DNA of 64,000 nt, taken from contig JACSVZ010000007.1 in assembly GCA_014706295.1 (NCBI GenBank), positions 38,115,133-38,179,132 on the forward strand, in the 5' to 3' direction. Position 1 is the stretch's first letter; every line of letters starts with the position of its first letter. A model generated the notes under the pieces. That model made no database searches, was not told the origin of the DNA, and saw only the letters and a list, made by a program, of their open reading frames with translations. Source of the DNA: Lycocorax pyrrhopterus obiensis (taxonomy: Eukaryota > Chordata > Aves > Passeriformes > Paradisaeidae). A program made the translations under genes and the position numbers. This document shows positions 50,421 through 63,923 of this stretch, piece by piece.

Positions 50421-53400
50421 GCCTTTTGCATTGCTTAATGAATACAAATTGTGCACAAGTTGGAAATACAAAAGAATAAAAATTAACATTTGTCCTTCTT
50501 GCCAAAGTATTTACATTTTTACAACCGATAAGTAGTACAATAATCCCATTACCTATATCCATTAAACATTTGTGCTTTTCAGTTTGTGATTTGTATACAG
50601 TAGTTATTAATAAAATGAAACTGTCAGCATTTGCTGCTTTTGCCCATCCTCTTCCTACCCTTTTTTATTCCATTGCAGACAGAGTAATTAGAGGTTGAAA
50701 ATGCTATGTGCAAATGCCTGTTACAAGGATTAAATTATATAATCATGGTAATGATTTTCCTTAAAACTCTTACTGCCAACTGTAACATTTTTCACTTCAC
50801 CAGGTTTTTTTTGTGCCATCGTATTTTATGAGAAAGCGGAAATATTACTCTGTTCTGACAATCTGCTGCAAGTTACTAGTTTGTGGTCAGATTTGATAGA
50901 AACCCATATTCATTTAATACTCGCCAATCAGAACTTGACAGAGGTATTGCTTATTTTCTCATTTCATCACTGAAGCATGCCGGTGTAGTTTAGTCCCTAA
51001 TTACTCTCAGACTGAGACGTTCCAAATATTCCCATGGTGGTAATATTTTTCTGCCTGGATGAGTCATTACGTTGTTTGGCAGACTGAAACACCAGCCTTT
51101 CCTTGTTGGAACACTACCCCTCATGTAGCACCACATCCTTTCCTCACTGCTGTCTGTTCCACGACTTTCATCCTGCTGTGACATTTCAAGCTGTACCATA
51201 CGAAAGCACATTTGCCTTGCTTCTATCTGACTGATTGGACTGGTGCCAGCTCTTTCTTCAGGGCCAAGGACAGGAGACTGGGATAGTCTGAATAGAACTG
51301 CTTAATGATCTAATGGAGCAGTACTCTCTCCTGCTGAGAGATAGGGCTTATTTGTTTGCTGGTTAGAGAAAAGGTCAGGGAAATCCTTTTCAGCAAAGGC
51401 TGTGACAGTGAGAATGTGCAATACCACACATTCCTGGGGCTTGAATAACTTCATACATCAGGTGTTCCCCTCATGTTAAAAATCCTGTTCTGTTTTCATT
51501 TCATTTTCAATATCTTGCAGATGGCAGAGAGATGAAAGTGATGAATTCTACAACTTGGTAATATAAAGCCAAATGTTGTTGCTCCTGATAGAAGGAGGCT
51601 TCATACTAGGATTTTAACACCAGGGAAGGTAATGTGGACAGCTAGCAGTATTTCATAAAGGCAGCTGGTTTTCCTTGTCATTGTTGTGAAACCTACTGGG
51701 TATATGACTTTTAATGGCTTTATGCTTAACAAGGCTGTAAACATAGTTTGCATATTTTCCCACTGAGTTTGACAAGGACTGCAATTCAAGTTTGGTCAGT
51801 CAAGTTAATTTAATCTAGACTTTTCTCAACAGCTGAGTAACAGCACAGTTCTGGGAGTGGGAAATGTATGTGCATGGTGGTGCTGCCATGGCTCCCGAAA
51901 TTGCCCAGTGTTGCACCAAGCGAGGATTTGGGGCAGTTTGGGGTGGACCTGTCAGGGTTTCCTCAAAGGAAGCTGAGGAAGGGGGGCAGTGTGACAGGCA
52001 CAGCAGAGGCTGGATCGGTGCCACCAGAAGATCCCTGTGCGTGTGAGTGACCTCACTTGGCCAGTGGTGCTGGCTTCATGCCCAGAACGGTGCATGATGC
52101 AACTCAGAGCAGCCATAAAGTACCCCAAGACCTGGGCCACAGGGGTGTTTATTCCATGCTTCAAAGTTGATGTCTGTTTGAACGGGCACAGTAGACCTCT
52201 GAACAGGATTTTTTCCCATAAATGCTGGGAGTTTCTTTCAGTAGAGTTTTATGTAATTCCAGAGAGCACTCTGAGTGAAATAGATTAAGAAATAAGGCAT
52301 TTTTTTCCTTTTGATGTATTCTCCCTGGTTTCTTTACTTTTCTCCTAGGCACTTTTGAAAGCTATTTCTGCCCAGATAGCTCTCCCTATGCCTTGTTTTT
52401 TGTTTGTTTTTATGAAGCTTTTGCACAGAAATAGGAAGGAGAGAAGCAACTCTTAAAATAAAAGCGTAAGGTTTTAGAACCACAGAAATTGGCAAGTGGG
52501 ACTCAAGGGTTGGTTTAGCACCTGATAGTGCTTTTTTGTTTGTTTTTGTTTTGTTTTTAATTTACTGGATTTCAAGTTGACAGTAGCTATTTTAACAAAA
52601 TAACTATAGATTGTTACTTCTAATGCAGCTGGAGTTTAGCAGGAAACATGGGGGTTGGCAGTGCCATAAACGAACATGCAGAATGTTCTGATTATAAAAG
52701 CAACATTCATAATCCACACTGAAGTTTTCAAATACACTCTTCTGCTGCCACTGCTGTGATCCCAGGAGATGGAAACCTGAACCCCTCAGGTTATTTCCTG
52801 AGTAAAGAGTATTTAAAGATAAACAAATTAATATAAAATGATACTGATAATATCTTCATATAGGAGGAATAAGCTGCTTGCTATAGTCTTAGACTGTCTG
52901 TCAACTTGTCAGAATTTTAATTTTTAAATAGAAAGACTAGGTGAATTTAGGTTAAACTGTGTAGCAAAATATTAAAAGTACTAAACACCCCCCCACCCCC
53001 CCACCTCACTTAGCAACAACAGGAATTAGTTAATAAAATATTTACAAGACAGTAAATAAAAGTGAGTGCAAGGAGGGAAGTAAAAGAGAAGGCAGGTCCC
53101 TCCACGTCACGGTTGAACTGCACTGGAGGTGGAATGTGGGATGCTTGCAGTCTGCTCACTCAACTGTATTTGACTAGGGCCGTCATCCCCTCAGCTTTCA
53201 CAAGCACTGAATGTGTCAAAAATCTTTCAGAGAAAGTGTAAATTTTAACCAGCCTGCTTCTGGTTCATATTTAATGTGGTTTTAAATGCTTAAATCACGT
53301 CGATTCTAGGTATTTCTTCATCAGGTTTCATGGAGGTTAGCATAAATCAACAAGATAGTTCAATGTGTGAGTACATGTTAATTACCATAGGGGTACAGTG

Positions 53401-56400
53401 CTGATTTGTTAGAATTTGTCTCATTTAGCCCTACTTGAGTTAAGAGTTTATAGTTTGTGCATGCCATGCATTTTTATATGACAATGTCTCTGTTTAAGGA
53501 CAGATTTTGACATAACTTCCAATGCTGCCAGATTAATCTAGAGGTATCTGTGCCTATCCCAAACTTGTTTGAAAGCAAACAAAGGTCTGAAAAATTCAGT
53601 CACTAGGCAGTGGATAATAGTTTTTGTGTTATTGGGTTTATTGTGTTACCGGCTCTGCATCTAAATAATTAGTGAAGCTTTAATAATTTAATTTTTTAAA
53701 TTCTTGTCATGCTGATACATGGGTTTATATGTGTGTACAATACCATCTTCATAAACAAAATTTCATCCTGAGTAGTAGTATCAAAATTCAGTGTAATCCC
53801 TTTCTGAAACAAGTCATTTTATTTTTTATCATTAAGTTATCATTACCTGTTAATGAAAGTTAAGCAGGGAGATGTTTGTTTTTAAGTATCTGGATTAAAC
53901 TTTCACATGGAAAAAAACTACTGAGAAAGGCTACATATCTCTTCTAAAATCACCTATGCAGTGCAGGTGCAGCAGTTGTCTGCAAACAGCCAGTTATCTT
54001 GAAGACAATAGTCTCACTGTGTGACATGCCCTAAATTTTAAATCTTCTTATTTTCTGACTGCAATGTCAGACTTCCTAGGTGACTTCTTTAAAATTATTT
54101 TTTTTGTTTCCCCCTTCCCCCTCCTTTAATCTAGGATAAGTGTTTCTGACTTACAATTATTAAAGAGGGTGGTAAAACTGCACATATTGAAGAACAGATT
54201 CTGTAGTAGTAGTAGTAGCTGGCAGAAATGTTAAGTGCTTTTCACAGTCAACATTCAAACAGATTATCAGATGGCATATTTCACCCTGTTGTTACTTTAA
54301 ATGAAGTGACCATGAAATCAACAAATCTGCTGTCAGGTGCCTGTCACAGAGATAGTTCTCCCTGTCACACAATGCCTCACATAACAGGTAATGTGTTTTT
54401 AAGAATCAGTCCTGTGTCACCTCATCAAGTCCTTGTTAAAAGATGAAATAAGACGGATGGTGTTGACTCCCATGGAGTTGACTGAAATTCAGTAAAAGCA
54501 ATGCATGTTATACAAAAAAAATATGAAAAGTAAAATAGGTGCCAGTAAGATGCTTCTGTCTGTGCCATTACTTTTTTTGTCTTGAGAATGATTACTCATT
54601 TTTTCATGCTTATCCCTTTCTAGACTGAAAATTAATTGGGTCAAGTTTAAATTTTGTGATAAGGACAGGAACAATTAATCCTCAGTCACCAAACAAATGA
54701 GAACCTGGAGTGGTGTTGTGCCAGTAGCCACGCATTCACTTGGAATGGTTAATACCTGCTTCTGTGTCTAACAGAGATGACACTCATAATTAATTAAGTT
54801 ATGAGGTGTTCCTAACAATTATTTTGTTCAGGATTCTTAAGTTTAATCATTAAATTCAGAGCCAGGGATAAACTAAAATTACCATATTCAGTTTTTCTCT
54901 ATATACTTTCATAACAGTTCTCCCAAGTAAAATAGATTTTTGTCTTGTTCATGAAATTTTAATTATAGCATCATTCTCAGCTTCTCAGTGTAAGGAACTG
55001 TCAGCCAGCTTGAACTCTGCTGAGACAGATGCTGCAGGGTTTTTGGTTGTTTTTATTTTTGTTTTTTTTTTTTTTAATTTTGTTTTGACTTTTCAGACTC
55101 TCCATTTTTGATAAAAAATAAAAATAGGGAGGGAAGTCACCTTAGTGATATATGGACATCTGTTACTGTAATTTGTTCTTTCATGTCTAGGTTGTGACTA
55201 GCATTAGTATATTCAGGCCAGTAGGAAGAAATAACCTTTTCTTTCCTTGCCATAGCTAAATGTAGTTCAAAGATTTTTTTTATAAGTCAAGGACTGGTTT
55301 AGAGATGTTGCTTACAGAAGCAAGAATTGGGCAGGAGGTACAAAGATTAGCCTGCTTCCACTGTGCTGGCCAGCCAAGCTAGTTGACTGTCAAGGGCTTG
55401 CAGCACCCACACTCCCAGCAGTGTGAAAAGGGAGGGCATGGGAGGGGACCATCCTTCTGAGATGTGCCTGAGGCACTTGAGGCTATATTTTAGGTAGGGC
55501 ATAGATCACAATTTCAGGATGAATTTGAATTGGATGCATAACAGTAAAGAACCACAGCTCTAAGAAAATTGATACTGAAGCCAGTGAAAGGAATGATTCA
55601 GTGAGATCCGCAGACAGGCAAATGGCACTGCTTGAAACTTGTGAGGCAAAACTTTGTCTGGTTTGCACTAAGCCAGTCCTTTCAGGCTGACCATGCTGTT
55701 TGTCTTACTCATGACTCCACTGCAAAGTACGTATTTGATCAGATGTTTGAAGTAATCATGTGGTTGACGTTTTTACTTTCCTACAAATTACCTGGATACC
55801 TTTTAAATGCATTTTGAGAGTTATTTCTTTTTCACAAATGCACTTATGTTTGAGACACTGAAGATACTGAGGTGCCATTTCAGAGCAACTTCAAAGAATC
55901 ATGGGCTGTGATTACCAGGAGAAACTGCAGATGGGTTGCAGGAAAGCAAAGACTAGGAGAAACACATTAAACCTTTAGGTAGGTTGATACTTGGCAACAC
56001 TTTTTAGTGCATTTCTCTTCTCTGCCCACTTAGGCTTTTGCCATGATGTAGGAATGGAGAAATGATGCCTTTTGGATTAGAAGCAGAGATGGTGCAGAAA
56101 GAGCAAAAAGTGTTAATGATGTTTTAAGTACTGGCTTCTCTTAAGCTCCATATGGGCAAATGCTGCCACTTTGCTGTATTAAATTGGAGGCAGAGCCCAG
56201 GCAAGTCTTGCATCATGATCATTAATTTTTCTTCTTGTCGAAGCCAAAAGGAGGTTAGAACTGTTAGATACCTTTGCAGTTGTGACACAAATTATTTTAC
56301 CCAAATAGTTTACCATTGTTATTCTTGTTTTGTCAATGAATTCAACACCATTAATTAGCTCCATGTGAAAATCAGCATACATTTGACCACGAATACTAAG

Positions 56401-59400
56401 TCTGGCACCAGGCCAATCCTAGTTCTTGGTCAAACTCCTGTTTTTCAAATGCTTGAGAGGAAATAATTAGAGGACAATTTCATGGACACTGAGAGTGAAT
56501 CATACGGACTACTCTGAGCACACACCTTTGCAGAAATGGAGTGAAACCCATAACTTCCGCACCCCACCTGAGAATAAGTTAGAATCCTCTAGACATCATA
56601 CAGATATCAAATACCTCAGTGTATTTTGGAAATCATGATAGAATTTTACAGCTCTCCCCCATATAACTGTCTCTGGATACCAGATATAACTGAGAAGATA
56701 GTGGTGAGGCTGGAAAAGTCTTCCACTCACCTAAATATGTCAAATCAAGGAATTTGGTTCTAAAGTTTAAGCAGCAGGAATATGGAATCTAATTCTAGGA
56801 AAAGTCATGTATCTTGTAGGGTGATTGTTTCTGGATGTGATTCTGTAGCCTCTTCATATGTTTCTGAAATGTGGCACTAAACATAATAAAAACCATTCCA
56901 AGTTCCTCTATTTTTGCTTGCCACCAAAGAATACTTAATACTATTTAATACTTTCTTGTTTCTGATGGGAGGACTTCTGAGATCTCCAGAAAGTTCCTGG
57001 GGAGCAACACTGGGATCTCTTAGGTAAAGACCTAAATCCCACTGACTCCACCTGCAGTTAGAGAGGGTGAGTGATCTCACTCTCCACTTTGTCCCTGGCT
57101 TCTTTGCCGTGCCAGCGTGAGAGTATGATGGCATGGTTAGCAGATCAGCTAACCAGCCCAGCTGAGGCTAACTCAGAGAGAGAATTCCTGCCCCCTTAAT
57201 TCACCAGCATGGCTCACCATGCATGTGCTGGTGTTGACACAGGTAGGAGGTAGGAGCAGAGCCCAGATGTGGATGGGATGGTGAGTCCTCCTTTTTCAGC
57301 AGTTTTAAAGTGCTGACAGCTGTATTTGTGTAAGGGAAAATACGACAGTGCTGAGGAGCACTGGATCTTATTGTGCCTTTGTTTTCCCTATAATTTTTCC
57401 AAACGTTGTGTGTTTAGCCCTCTGAATGATTGCTCCACAGGAAAAATTGAGAAACGTGTTCAGTAAGATTTTCATTTAGTTAAAGCATTCAAGAAGCATG
57501 CTAAGAAACAAAGACACAGATTTTTTTTTGCACTTCTCCCACAAAATGTATTGCAAGTTTCCCATGCTGAAAGCCTGTTACTAAGAACCAATACATAAGT
57601 ATCACTAATTATTTCTGAAACTGCAGGGCAGAATTTTAATGTAGGTGATTTAAAGCCTAAAAGAATTTCTAACTTTTAGAATCTAGGCTAACGTGGAGTG
57701 TTATGTCTGCAGGATTACTCAACATTTCCTGCTGTGGAAATTTTATATATGAATCATCTTGTGTTGCCTAAGGACAGGATTCAGGATACAAGACAGGATC
57801 CAAGATGGATATTCTGTTTTACAACATCAGTCCCAAAGTTGACCCAAATGCAAGGTATATGTTCAGAGAACCTGCACACATCAAATTCTGTTTCTTAGAC
57901 ACTGTTAGACAGGTATTCATGTTAATTTAGGCACAGTACTTCATAAGGGTCTACTAGGAGGAGCAACAGTCTTTAAGGAAAATGTGCTTATCTAGTTAAA
58001 TTTATTGCTCTCACACAGAGGTTGTTAGAAACTTTTACCTTAGCACACGTTGTGGCACCTACCACTCTGAAGCTACTACCAGTTTTATTGTTTGAATAGT
58101 TATTTGGTTTGAACTTCCATAGATTTCTCAAGAGACCTCCCATCATGTATGTTTCAGCTACTTTTCCTTTGTCCACCTACACAGACTCCAGGGAAAGAGA
58201 CAAAGAGTGTGTCTACACTGGACATGAGTGTACAGTCAGCTCCTCAGCTGGCCTTAGACTTCTCTCAAAGCTCTGAAACTAGCTTGGGTAACTCATCAGT
58301 ATAGAACTGATGAGTATGGAACATACACATGAGCATAGAATTCTGGTACCACATGCCGTCTGGATTGAGACTATTTGGCACTAGTTGCTAATATAAACAG
58401 TGTGGTCCTTGGATCACAATTGATGTGAAACTTCTGTCTCCAAAGTGATATTTGGAGTCTCAATGCCTACAGTTTCCACACCCTTAACTAGCATTTCTGT
58501 ATGTGGAAGTCGATAATCATTCCCCAGTGGCTGAGATGCTTTTCAGTACAGCGAATTGCTTTTTTACAAAGGCTGTTCTTGATGCAGTAGTAAAGTCTTA
58601 TAATGCATGGAGATCAGATTAAATACATATGGATTATTATCTCCATCAGATTTATCTCTCGAAGTCAAAGTACTCATTCTCCTCTTCTGCAAAATATTCT
58701 TGACTGAGGAAACTCAGACCCAGAAACAATCCATCATTTGAATCCTGATTATGATACAGATTGATATTCAACTTCTTGCACAGTTCAAGCTACAGGACAC
58801 AGGTTTATTAAATCACAGCACTGCCTAAATTGATGTTCTGAAAGCAAAATTCAGTTGGAATAATCTCATAGATACAAAACTACTTATTAACAGTTTTTCA
58901 CCTAGTTTTATTTTAATGAACTGCTTGGAGTTACTTAAGCTTCATAGGCTGCTTTGTCCCACAGGGTTAGGATTTAAAGAGGACTAAAAATGTTCCATTT
59001 TTTAAAAAATTATTAAATTTTTTTCTCTTGCATTAAGAAGGCATTCAACAACTTTCAGTTCTAGAAAACTGAAATGGCTATCAGAGATTTGATTCTGAAA
59101 CTGATCTAGTAATATTATATTTACTTTAGTATTTCTTTAGGTCACACTTGATGCTTCTTGTGCAGTATGCATCCTTTCACCCTCAACTCTCACATGTAGT
59201 TTCCTCAACTCTTATGCAAAGTCTAAAATTTGTAGAGATGATAAAGTTTCTGATGTGTAGCCCTAGGAGCATCTGTTTTATTTTGCTGATTTAAGATATT
59301 TTTTGTCCTGCCTCTTCTTTCTCACACTTTCACGTTCAAAAGAAGTATGTGCATGCTTTCAGACTGTATGATGTTATTCCAAATAAATTAGATTTACAAA

Positions 59401-61480
59401 AGACCACTAGCAGAAAAGTAAGTAGCGTAGCAATAATAGTATTTGGTAGAGACAACTTGCTATGGAGAAAAGTCAGTTCTGTGCAGATATGTTTCACATA
59501 TGAAAGTGTCAAAAGTTAGTGCCTGTCAGGATTTTCAAAGCATATATTTGTTTTTGAAACTTTGCTGGAATCGTGTTCTCTATTTTTAGTCTCCTCATTT
59601 CCTCTAAAAATTTGGTTTAATTGTGTGCTCTTGTGACATTATGCAAAGTGATTTAAGTAACAGAAATAATCTACCTCATCACTCTCAAATGCTTGCTGTT
59701 TTTGCTTCATGTGTTGGAACTAGTTAGAGATCCATCTTTTCATATTGATATGGCTGCTATAGGGCAGGCAGAGGATTTAGGATGGTCCCAATTATTTTAT
59801 GGGGCATTGGATGAAGTCCCTAGCCTTAAATATTTAGCAGAGCTTTATAAACAGTTTTGGCTTGATTTAGGGCCAATCCTTAAAAGCTTTAGAAGTCAAC
59901 TTCAGTTCAAATAGTTGTTTTCTACCAAAGCATGAAATTCTTTCTTCTTATTTCAACATAGCAGTGTTCCATTCCTGGTTGTCCTGTACTCCAGAGCACT
60001 TTCTTCATTCACACTTATGATCATATGGATGAAAAAATAATGTTGTGAATACTAAACACAGTTGTTTTTACCATGTCTGCTGAAGGCATTGTAAGAATTA
60101 TGTTTTAATTCTAAAAAGAATTAAGGAGCATTCTAAAATGTTATCTCATGATTGAATTCTGTTACTATCTGGATACATTCTTGCACAGAATACATGGACA
60201 GGAACTTGCAGTGACAGCATATAATCGAGTCAAAGGCTACAGCTGTCTTATATGACAAGAAAAAGTATTCCGATTCCTAATACTGTGATAATAATACCTA
60301 TATATCAAATTAGCTACCATGCAAAAAAAAAAATTCATCACTTTGAAAGATGCGCATAAATACAGGTTTTCACTAAACTTAATTATTGTAAACAGAATAC
60401 TATAGTTGATGTTGTCTACCTGATAATTACTTATCTTGGATTTCTTCTATTTCTCTGGAGCATCTCCTGTTGGCCCATGATGTTCACAGACGGATTACAG
60501 AACACATACATCTAATCCAATATGAGCTTTCTTGCTGTTACTGGGCCATGAATTTTGTTCATTTTTACTTACATTTTTTACTAACAGTACACTGAAAGGA
60601 TGATTTTCTATGTTTTTTTTCTACTTCCATTTTCTTTTTCTTTAAAATAGTCATATCTATTTAAACTTGATTTAAGTGAAACATTCCACAGCTCTCCCTC
60701 AGCAAGTATTCAACCCAAAAGCAAACATTTACAGATGCTCTGATGTAATATCCCCCCCAAAGTACATAAGGGGGGTACTGTTCAAGCGCTATCCTGCAGG
60801 CACCAGTGAACTGCACAGTGCATGTATTCACTGCAGGGGCTCTGATCTGCATATGCAATAGTTTCTGTATGCTCTTTCTATTGACACAGGGAAAAAATTC
60901 AAGGAAAAAAAATGAGGGAAGGCCTTCAAGTGTAAGGTTATTTAGCCTTTCTCTTTTAGGGAAGACCCTCCTAACCTGTTTTGTTTTCTCTTTTTAAAAA
61001 GACTTTTTGAAAATTAAGTGACTGGTCGTGTCTGCTGGAGGAAGGAGAGCAAGGCCTTTGAAAATTAAACCAATGTTTTGGGGTTTTCCCCTGAAAAGCA
61101 TTAATATAGACACAGAAGTTTGGTAAGAACCAAGAGCAGCATCAGATTAAAGACCTTAAAGGACAATAGCTGAGGGAGGGAGACAATCACCAACTGTACT
61201 AAGAAAAACTGAATAGCTATCTCTGAAAACAGGCTAGGCATTGGGCTTTGATCTGCCCGTCTCCTTGTATATAAATGTAATCTCGGATCTTGATTGAATA
61301 TTCCCACTCTGATTTTGTAATTAAAACATCATTTATACTGAGAATAATTAAGACAACTGTACATTTGATTTTAAAATCAGTTTTGAGTATTGTGCCTTGT
61401 CAAGCTACAAGAATGGTTCCTGCAGCTTTACAACTTAGCATTAAGAGGCAGACAGTGACCGCAGGCACCTGAGTGGAAGG
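50421..61480. other. Gene-free AT-rich unique sequence
   Basis: About 11 kb without a recognised gene or transposon. It has a C-rich tract (52986-53005), a short AGT trinucleotide run near 54203, a T run near 55062 and a GC-richer pocket at 51840-52170 that I cannot assign. Confidence 0.5.
52986..53005. repeat. C-rich tract (C7-A-C7-A-CC)
   Basis: Two runs of seven C separated by single A, in AT-rich surroundings. Simple low-complexity tract that could form unusual structures on the G strand. Confidence 0.85.
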
Positions 61481-61860
61481 TTTGACAGTTTGATAAATTA
61501 GGAATGACACTTGCCAAAATGGCTGTCCTTCCCTCAGCCTGCCAGTGGAGCATTTACACACTGTTAATTGAATTGGCAATTTGTGTAACAGTACCTGCCC
61601 CTGAGCTTTTGTAATGCTGGAGCTGCCATTTAGCTCTGATAATCCAGGACTTGGGAATATGGACGAAAAGCTTCACATGATATTATTGCAGATTTAAAAT
61701 GACAGTTGGGGACCTTGTTGCCAATTTCCCATTAAATGAGAAATAATTAACAATAGCAATAACAAAGTCTTATAAAGCTGGAAAGTCAATTTGACTTTTC
61801 AGCAGTAGTATGGTTTGAAATTGCTTCTAGTGTGATTATCAGATTGCCCTTTCAGTATTG
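61481..61860. promoter_or_regulatory. Candidate conserved non-coding element
   Basis: A 380-bp block without simple repeats holds GTTAATTGAATTGGCAATTTG-like homeodomain/NKX cores near 61563, GCCATTTAGCTCTGATAATCC near 61625, and AAATAATTAACAATAGCAAT (homeodomain plus SOX core) near 61742. Composition differs sharply from the low-complexity flanks. Function and conservation are inference. Confidence 0.4.
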
Positions 61861-62920
61861 TATACCCTAAATAGTATCATCTCATGGTCTGAATAGGCAA
61901 TAGTGTCAAAGCTACCCTGTTTTATTAGTGTGAGACTCTTCTGATTTATCTGTGAGGTTTTTTTTAATTTCTTCATGCCATGTAAAAATTGAGTTATGTT
62001 ATAATATTTCATACAGATAAAAAAACTTAATGAAATATTAGACGTTCTGATTTCCATGGTTATCAGTAATTGAGTGACAGTAGAAACAAAATTTTCAGTC
62101 ATAGATGAATATTGTTAATTATGAGGTTCTTTTTTATAGTTGAACTTGCAATTGATAACTTCACCATCCCTAAATTTCTGCAGTGTACCTAGTGCCGCTG
62201 TCTGAAATGACAATTTATCAGCAAACTATTGTTTTTCTCTCAAGCTTCTTATGTTTAGATAATCCTTGTGAATGTTTCCTAATGGTTTGATGTCCAAATA
62301 CCATAGTAACCAAAACCCATATAAGATTTAGCCACCAAAGACTAGAGTCTTTGCTATTTTTAGGGATTGAAAACAAAATCCGATGCTTCAAAGCTGGCAC
62401 ATTTGCTGCATGTCAAAAGGTTAACTTCTCCATGCAGATGTGCAGCTCATATTCTGTCTCCAAGATTTAGGCTTCGAAACTTCAAGTGATGTATGGAAGA
62501 GCAGGTGGAGATCCCAAGAGCTGATGGGTCTTTCCCATCAGGAGAATACTAATGGATTCATAAGATGCCGCTGTGACTAGATGAAGCACAAGTCTGATCC
62601 ATTTCCTACCTAGCAAATGATCTAAGACAGTATAGATTTAATAACTTATGGACTAGAATATGTCTTTTTGTCTCATTGCTGTGATCTTAGAGTGGGATGC
62701 AGAACAGAATGATCGCAGTCAACAGGCCTATACTAGCATCAAGTAATATTTGCATTTTAATATTATACTACAGTATTATAGTGGTTGTAGTATTATATAA
62801 GTGATGAAAAGAAAAAGAGGGCAAATAAAAGGAGAGGCAAGCAAAGATAGTTGATGTGAAGTAACTGAGCAGAAAGATCCATGCTGAAGCTTACAGTTCA
62901 AATATTTGTGCAGGACATTT
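61861..62920. other. Gene-free AT-rich unique sequence
   Basis: No gene or element recognised before the CR1 insertion. A TATTATA-rich patch lies near 62758-62800. Confidence 0.5.
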
Positions 62921-63450
62921 CATAGAATTGTAGAATGCTAAGGTGTTGGAGTGAAACTTAAAGATCATCTAATCCCAAATCCCACTGGCATAGGCAGGGA
63001 CACCTCCCACTAGACCAGGTCTCTGCAGGTCTTATCCACCTTGGCCTTGAGCACTGCCAAGTTTGGGGCATCCACAACCTCCCTGGACAACCTGTTGCAG
63101 TGTCTCACGACCCTCACAGTAAAAACTTTCTTCCTAATATCTACCCTAAATTTCCCCTCCTTCAATTTGTACCCATTACTCCTTGTCCTATCACTACAGT
63201 TCCTGATGCAGAGTCCCTCTCCGACTTCCCTGTAGGCCCCCTTTGGATACTGGAAGGTTGTGAGTTCTTCATGCAACCTTCTCTTCTCCAGGCTGAACAG
63301 CCCCAGCTTTCTCAGCCTGTCTCCATAGGGGAGGTGCTCCAGTCCTCTTATCAACTTCATGGCTGTCCCCTGGACTTGCTCCAACCATTCCATGTCCTTC
63401 TTATGTTGGGAACACCAACAGTACTATATGCAGTATTTCTTCTGTAGTGG
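62921..63450 (-). mobile_element. CR1 LINE 3' end (minus)
   Basis: The low-coordinate end begins with CATAGAATTGTAGAATG, the complement of the CR1 octamer tail, followed by the complement of the 3' untranslated block (GGGACACCTCCCACTAGACC) and then the ORF2 C-terminal coding block. About 530 bp, 5' truncated, 3' end complete. The copy is less decayed than the other CR1 fragments here since its coding block stays open. Confidence 0.95.
63010..63393 (-). pseudogene. CR1 ORF2 C-terminal fragment, 127 codons open
   Basis: The minus-strand frame reads through the CR1 ORF2 tail: [33 protein letters not shown], then a block with SDRTRSNGYKLKEG and a final region with HCNRLSREVVDAP. It lacks endonuclease and reverse transcriptase domains, so it is a remnant despite being open. 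Such frames are often misannotated as hypothetical proteins. Confidence 0.85.
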
Positions 63451-63560
63451 GTGAATGCAATTAATAATCTTAGAGAATTCTGCTCTAGAGAAGGAATTCA
63501 GTGACAGGTAAACACAACTAAAATTTTGGATGGTATCCAGCTTAAAAGGACAGCATAAAA

Positions 63561-63566
63561 GTCAGG
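63561..63566 (+). repeat. Target site duplication, left (GTCAGG)
   Basis: Directly precedes the LTR and is repeated exactly at 63918-63923. Confidence 0.85.
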
Positions 63567-63917
63567 TGTCGCTGTTTTCCCCACGGACGAGTAGAGGAAC
63601 GACACAAAGTCCAGGCTCAGGGATAAATGGATGATGATTTAATGAATTCTCAGAAGACTTTTATATGTTAGTTCGCAAAGTGTATTAAGTGGCATAAGGT
63701 AATTGGTTTTTGCCATCCACCCCCTAAGGGGATTGGTCAAGTCCTAAGACACCCATCTCTGAGTGTTTTTCTAGTTAGAACCATAACAATTCTACCCGCA
63801 GCTGCAAGTTTACAAAACGGTAACATTGTTTTGTCTTGCTTGCATGGGAAAGACAGAACTCACAAAATGCTGCAGAAAGCCGGAAAATCTCTCTGCTAAA
63901 GCTTTTCAGTGTCCACA
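63567..63917 (-). mobile_element. Solo LTR, class II-like, 351 bp (minus)
   Basis: Read on the minus strand the element begins TGTGGACACTGAAAAGC and ends AACAGCGACA, with TG...CA termini and an exact 6-bp GTCAGG duplication on both sides. A 6-bp duplication and a short LTR of about 350 bp are typical of class II (alpha/beta-retrovirus-like) avian elements. It has two CCAAT boxes, a TATAAAAG box and an ATTAAA signal (63638-63643) only 15 bp after the TATA box, compatible with a very short R region. No internal region or partner LTR is present on either side within the visible flank. Intact promoter elements and an exact duplication suggest it is younger than the other LTRs here. Confidence 0.9.
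63658..63665 (-). promoter_or_regulatory. TATA box of the class II-like LTR
   Basis: Minus strand TATAAAAG, preceded upstream by CCAAT boxes at 63702-63706 and 63732-63736, a standard U3 promoter arrangement on the minus strand. Confidence 0.7.
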
Positions 63918-63923
63918 GTCAGG
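63918..63923 (+). repeat. Target site duplication, right (GTCAGG)
   Basis: Exact copy of 63561-63566, directly after the LTR boundary. Confidence 0.85.

Noticed and set aside
51840..52170. GC-richer pocket with several overlapping 60-80 codon frames
   Set aside because: Frames are open on both strands in parallel, which reflects fewer AT-rich stops rather than coding; no transposon similarity recognised either.
59693..59914. 73-codon plus-strand frame with protein-like composition
   Set aside because: No recognised domain, no splice signals and no repeat context; too short to stand alone.
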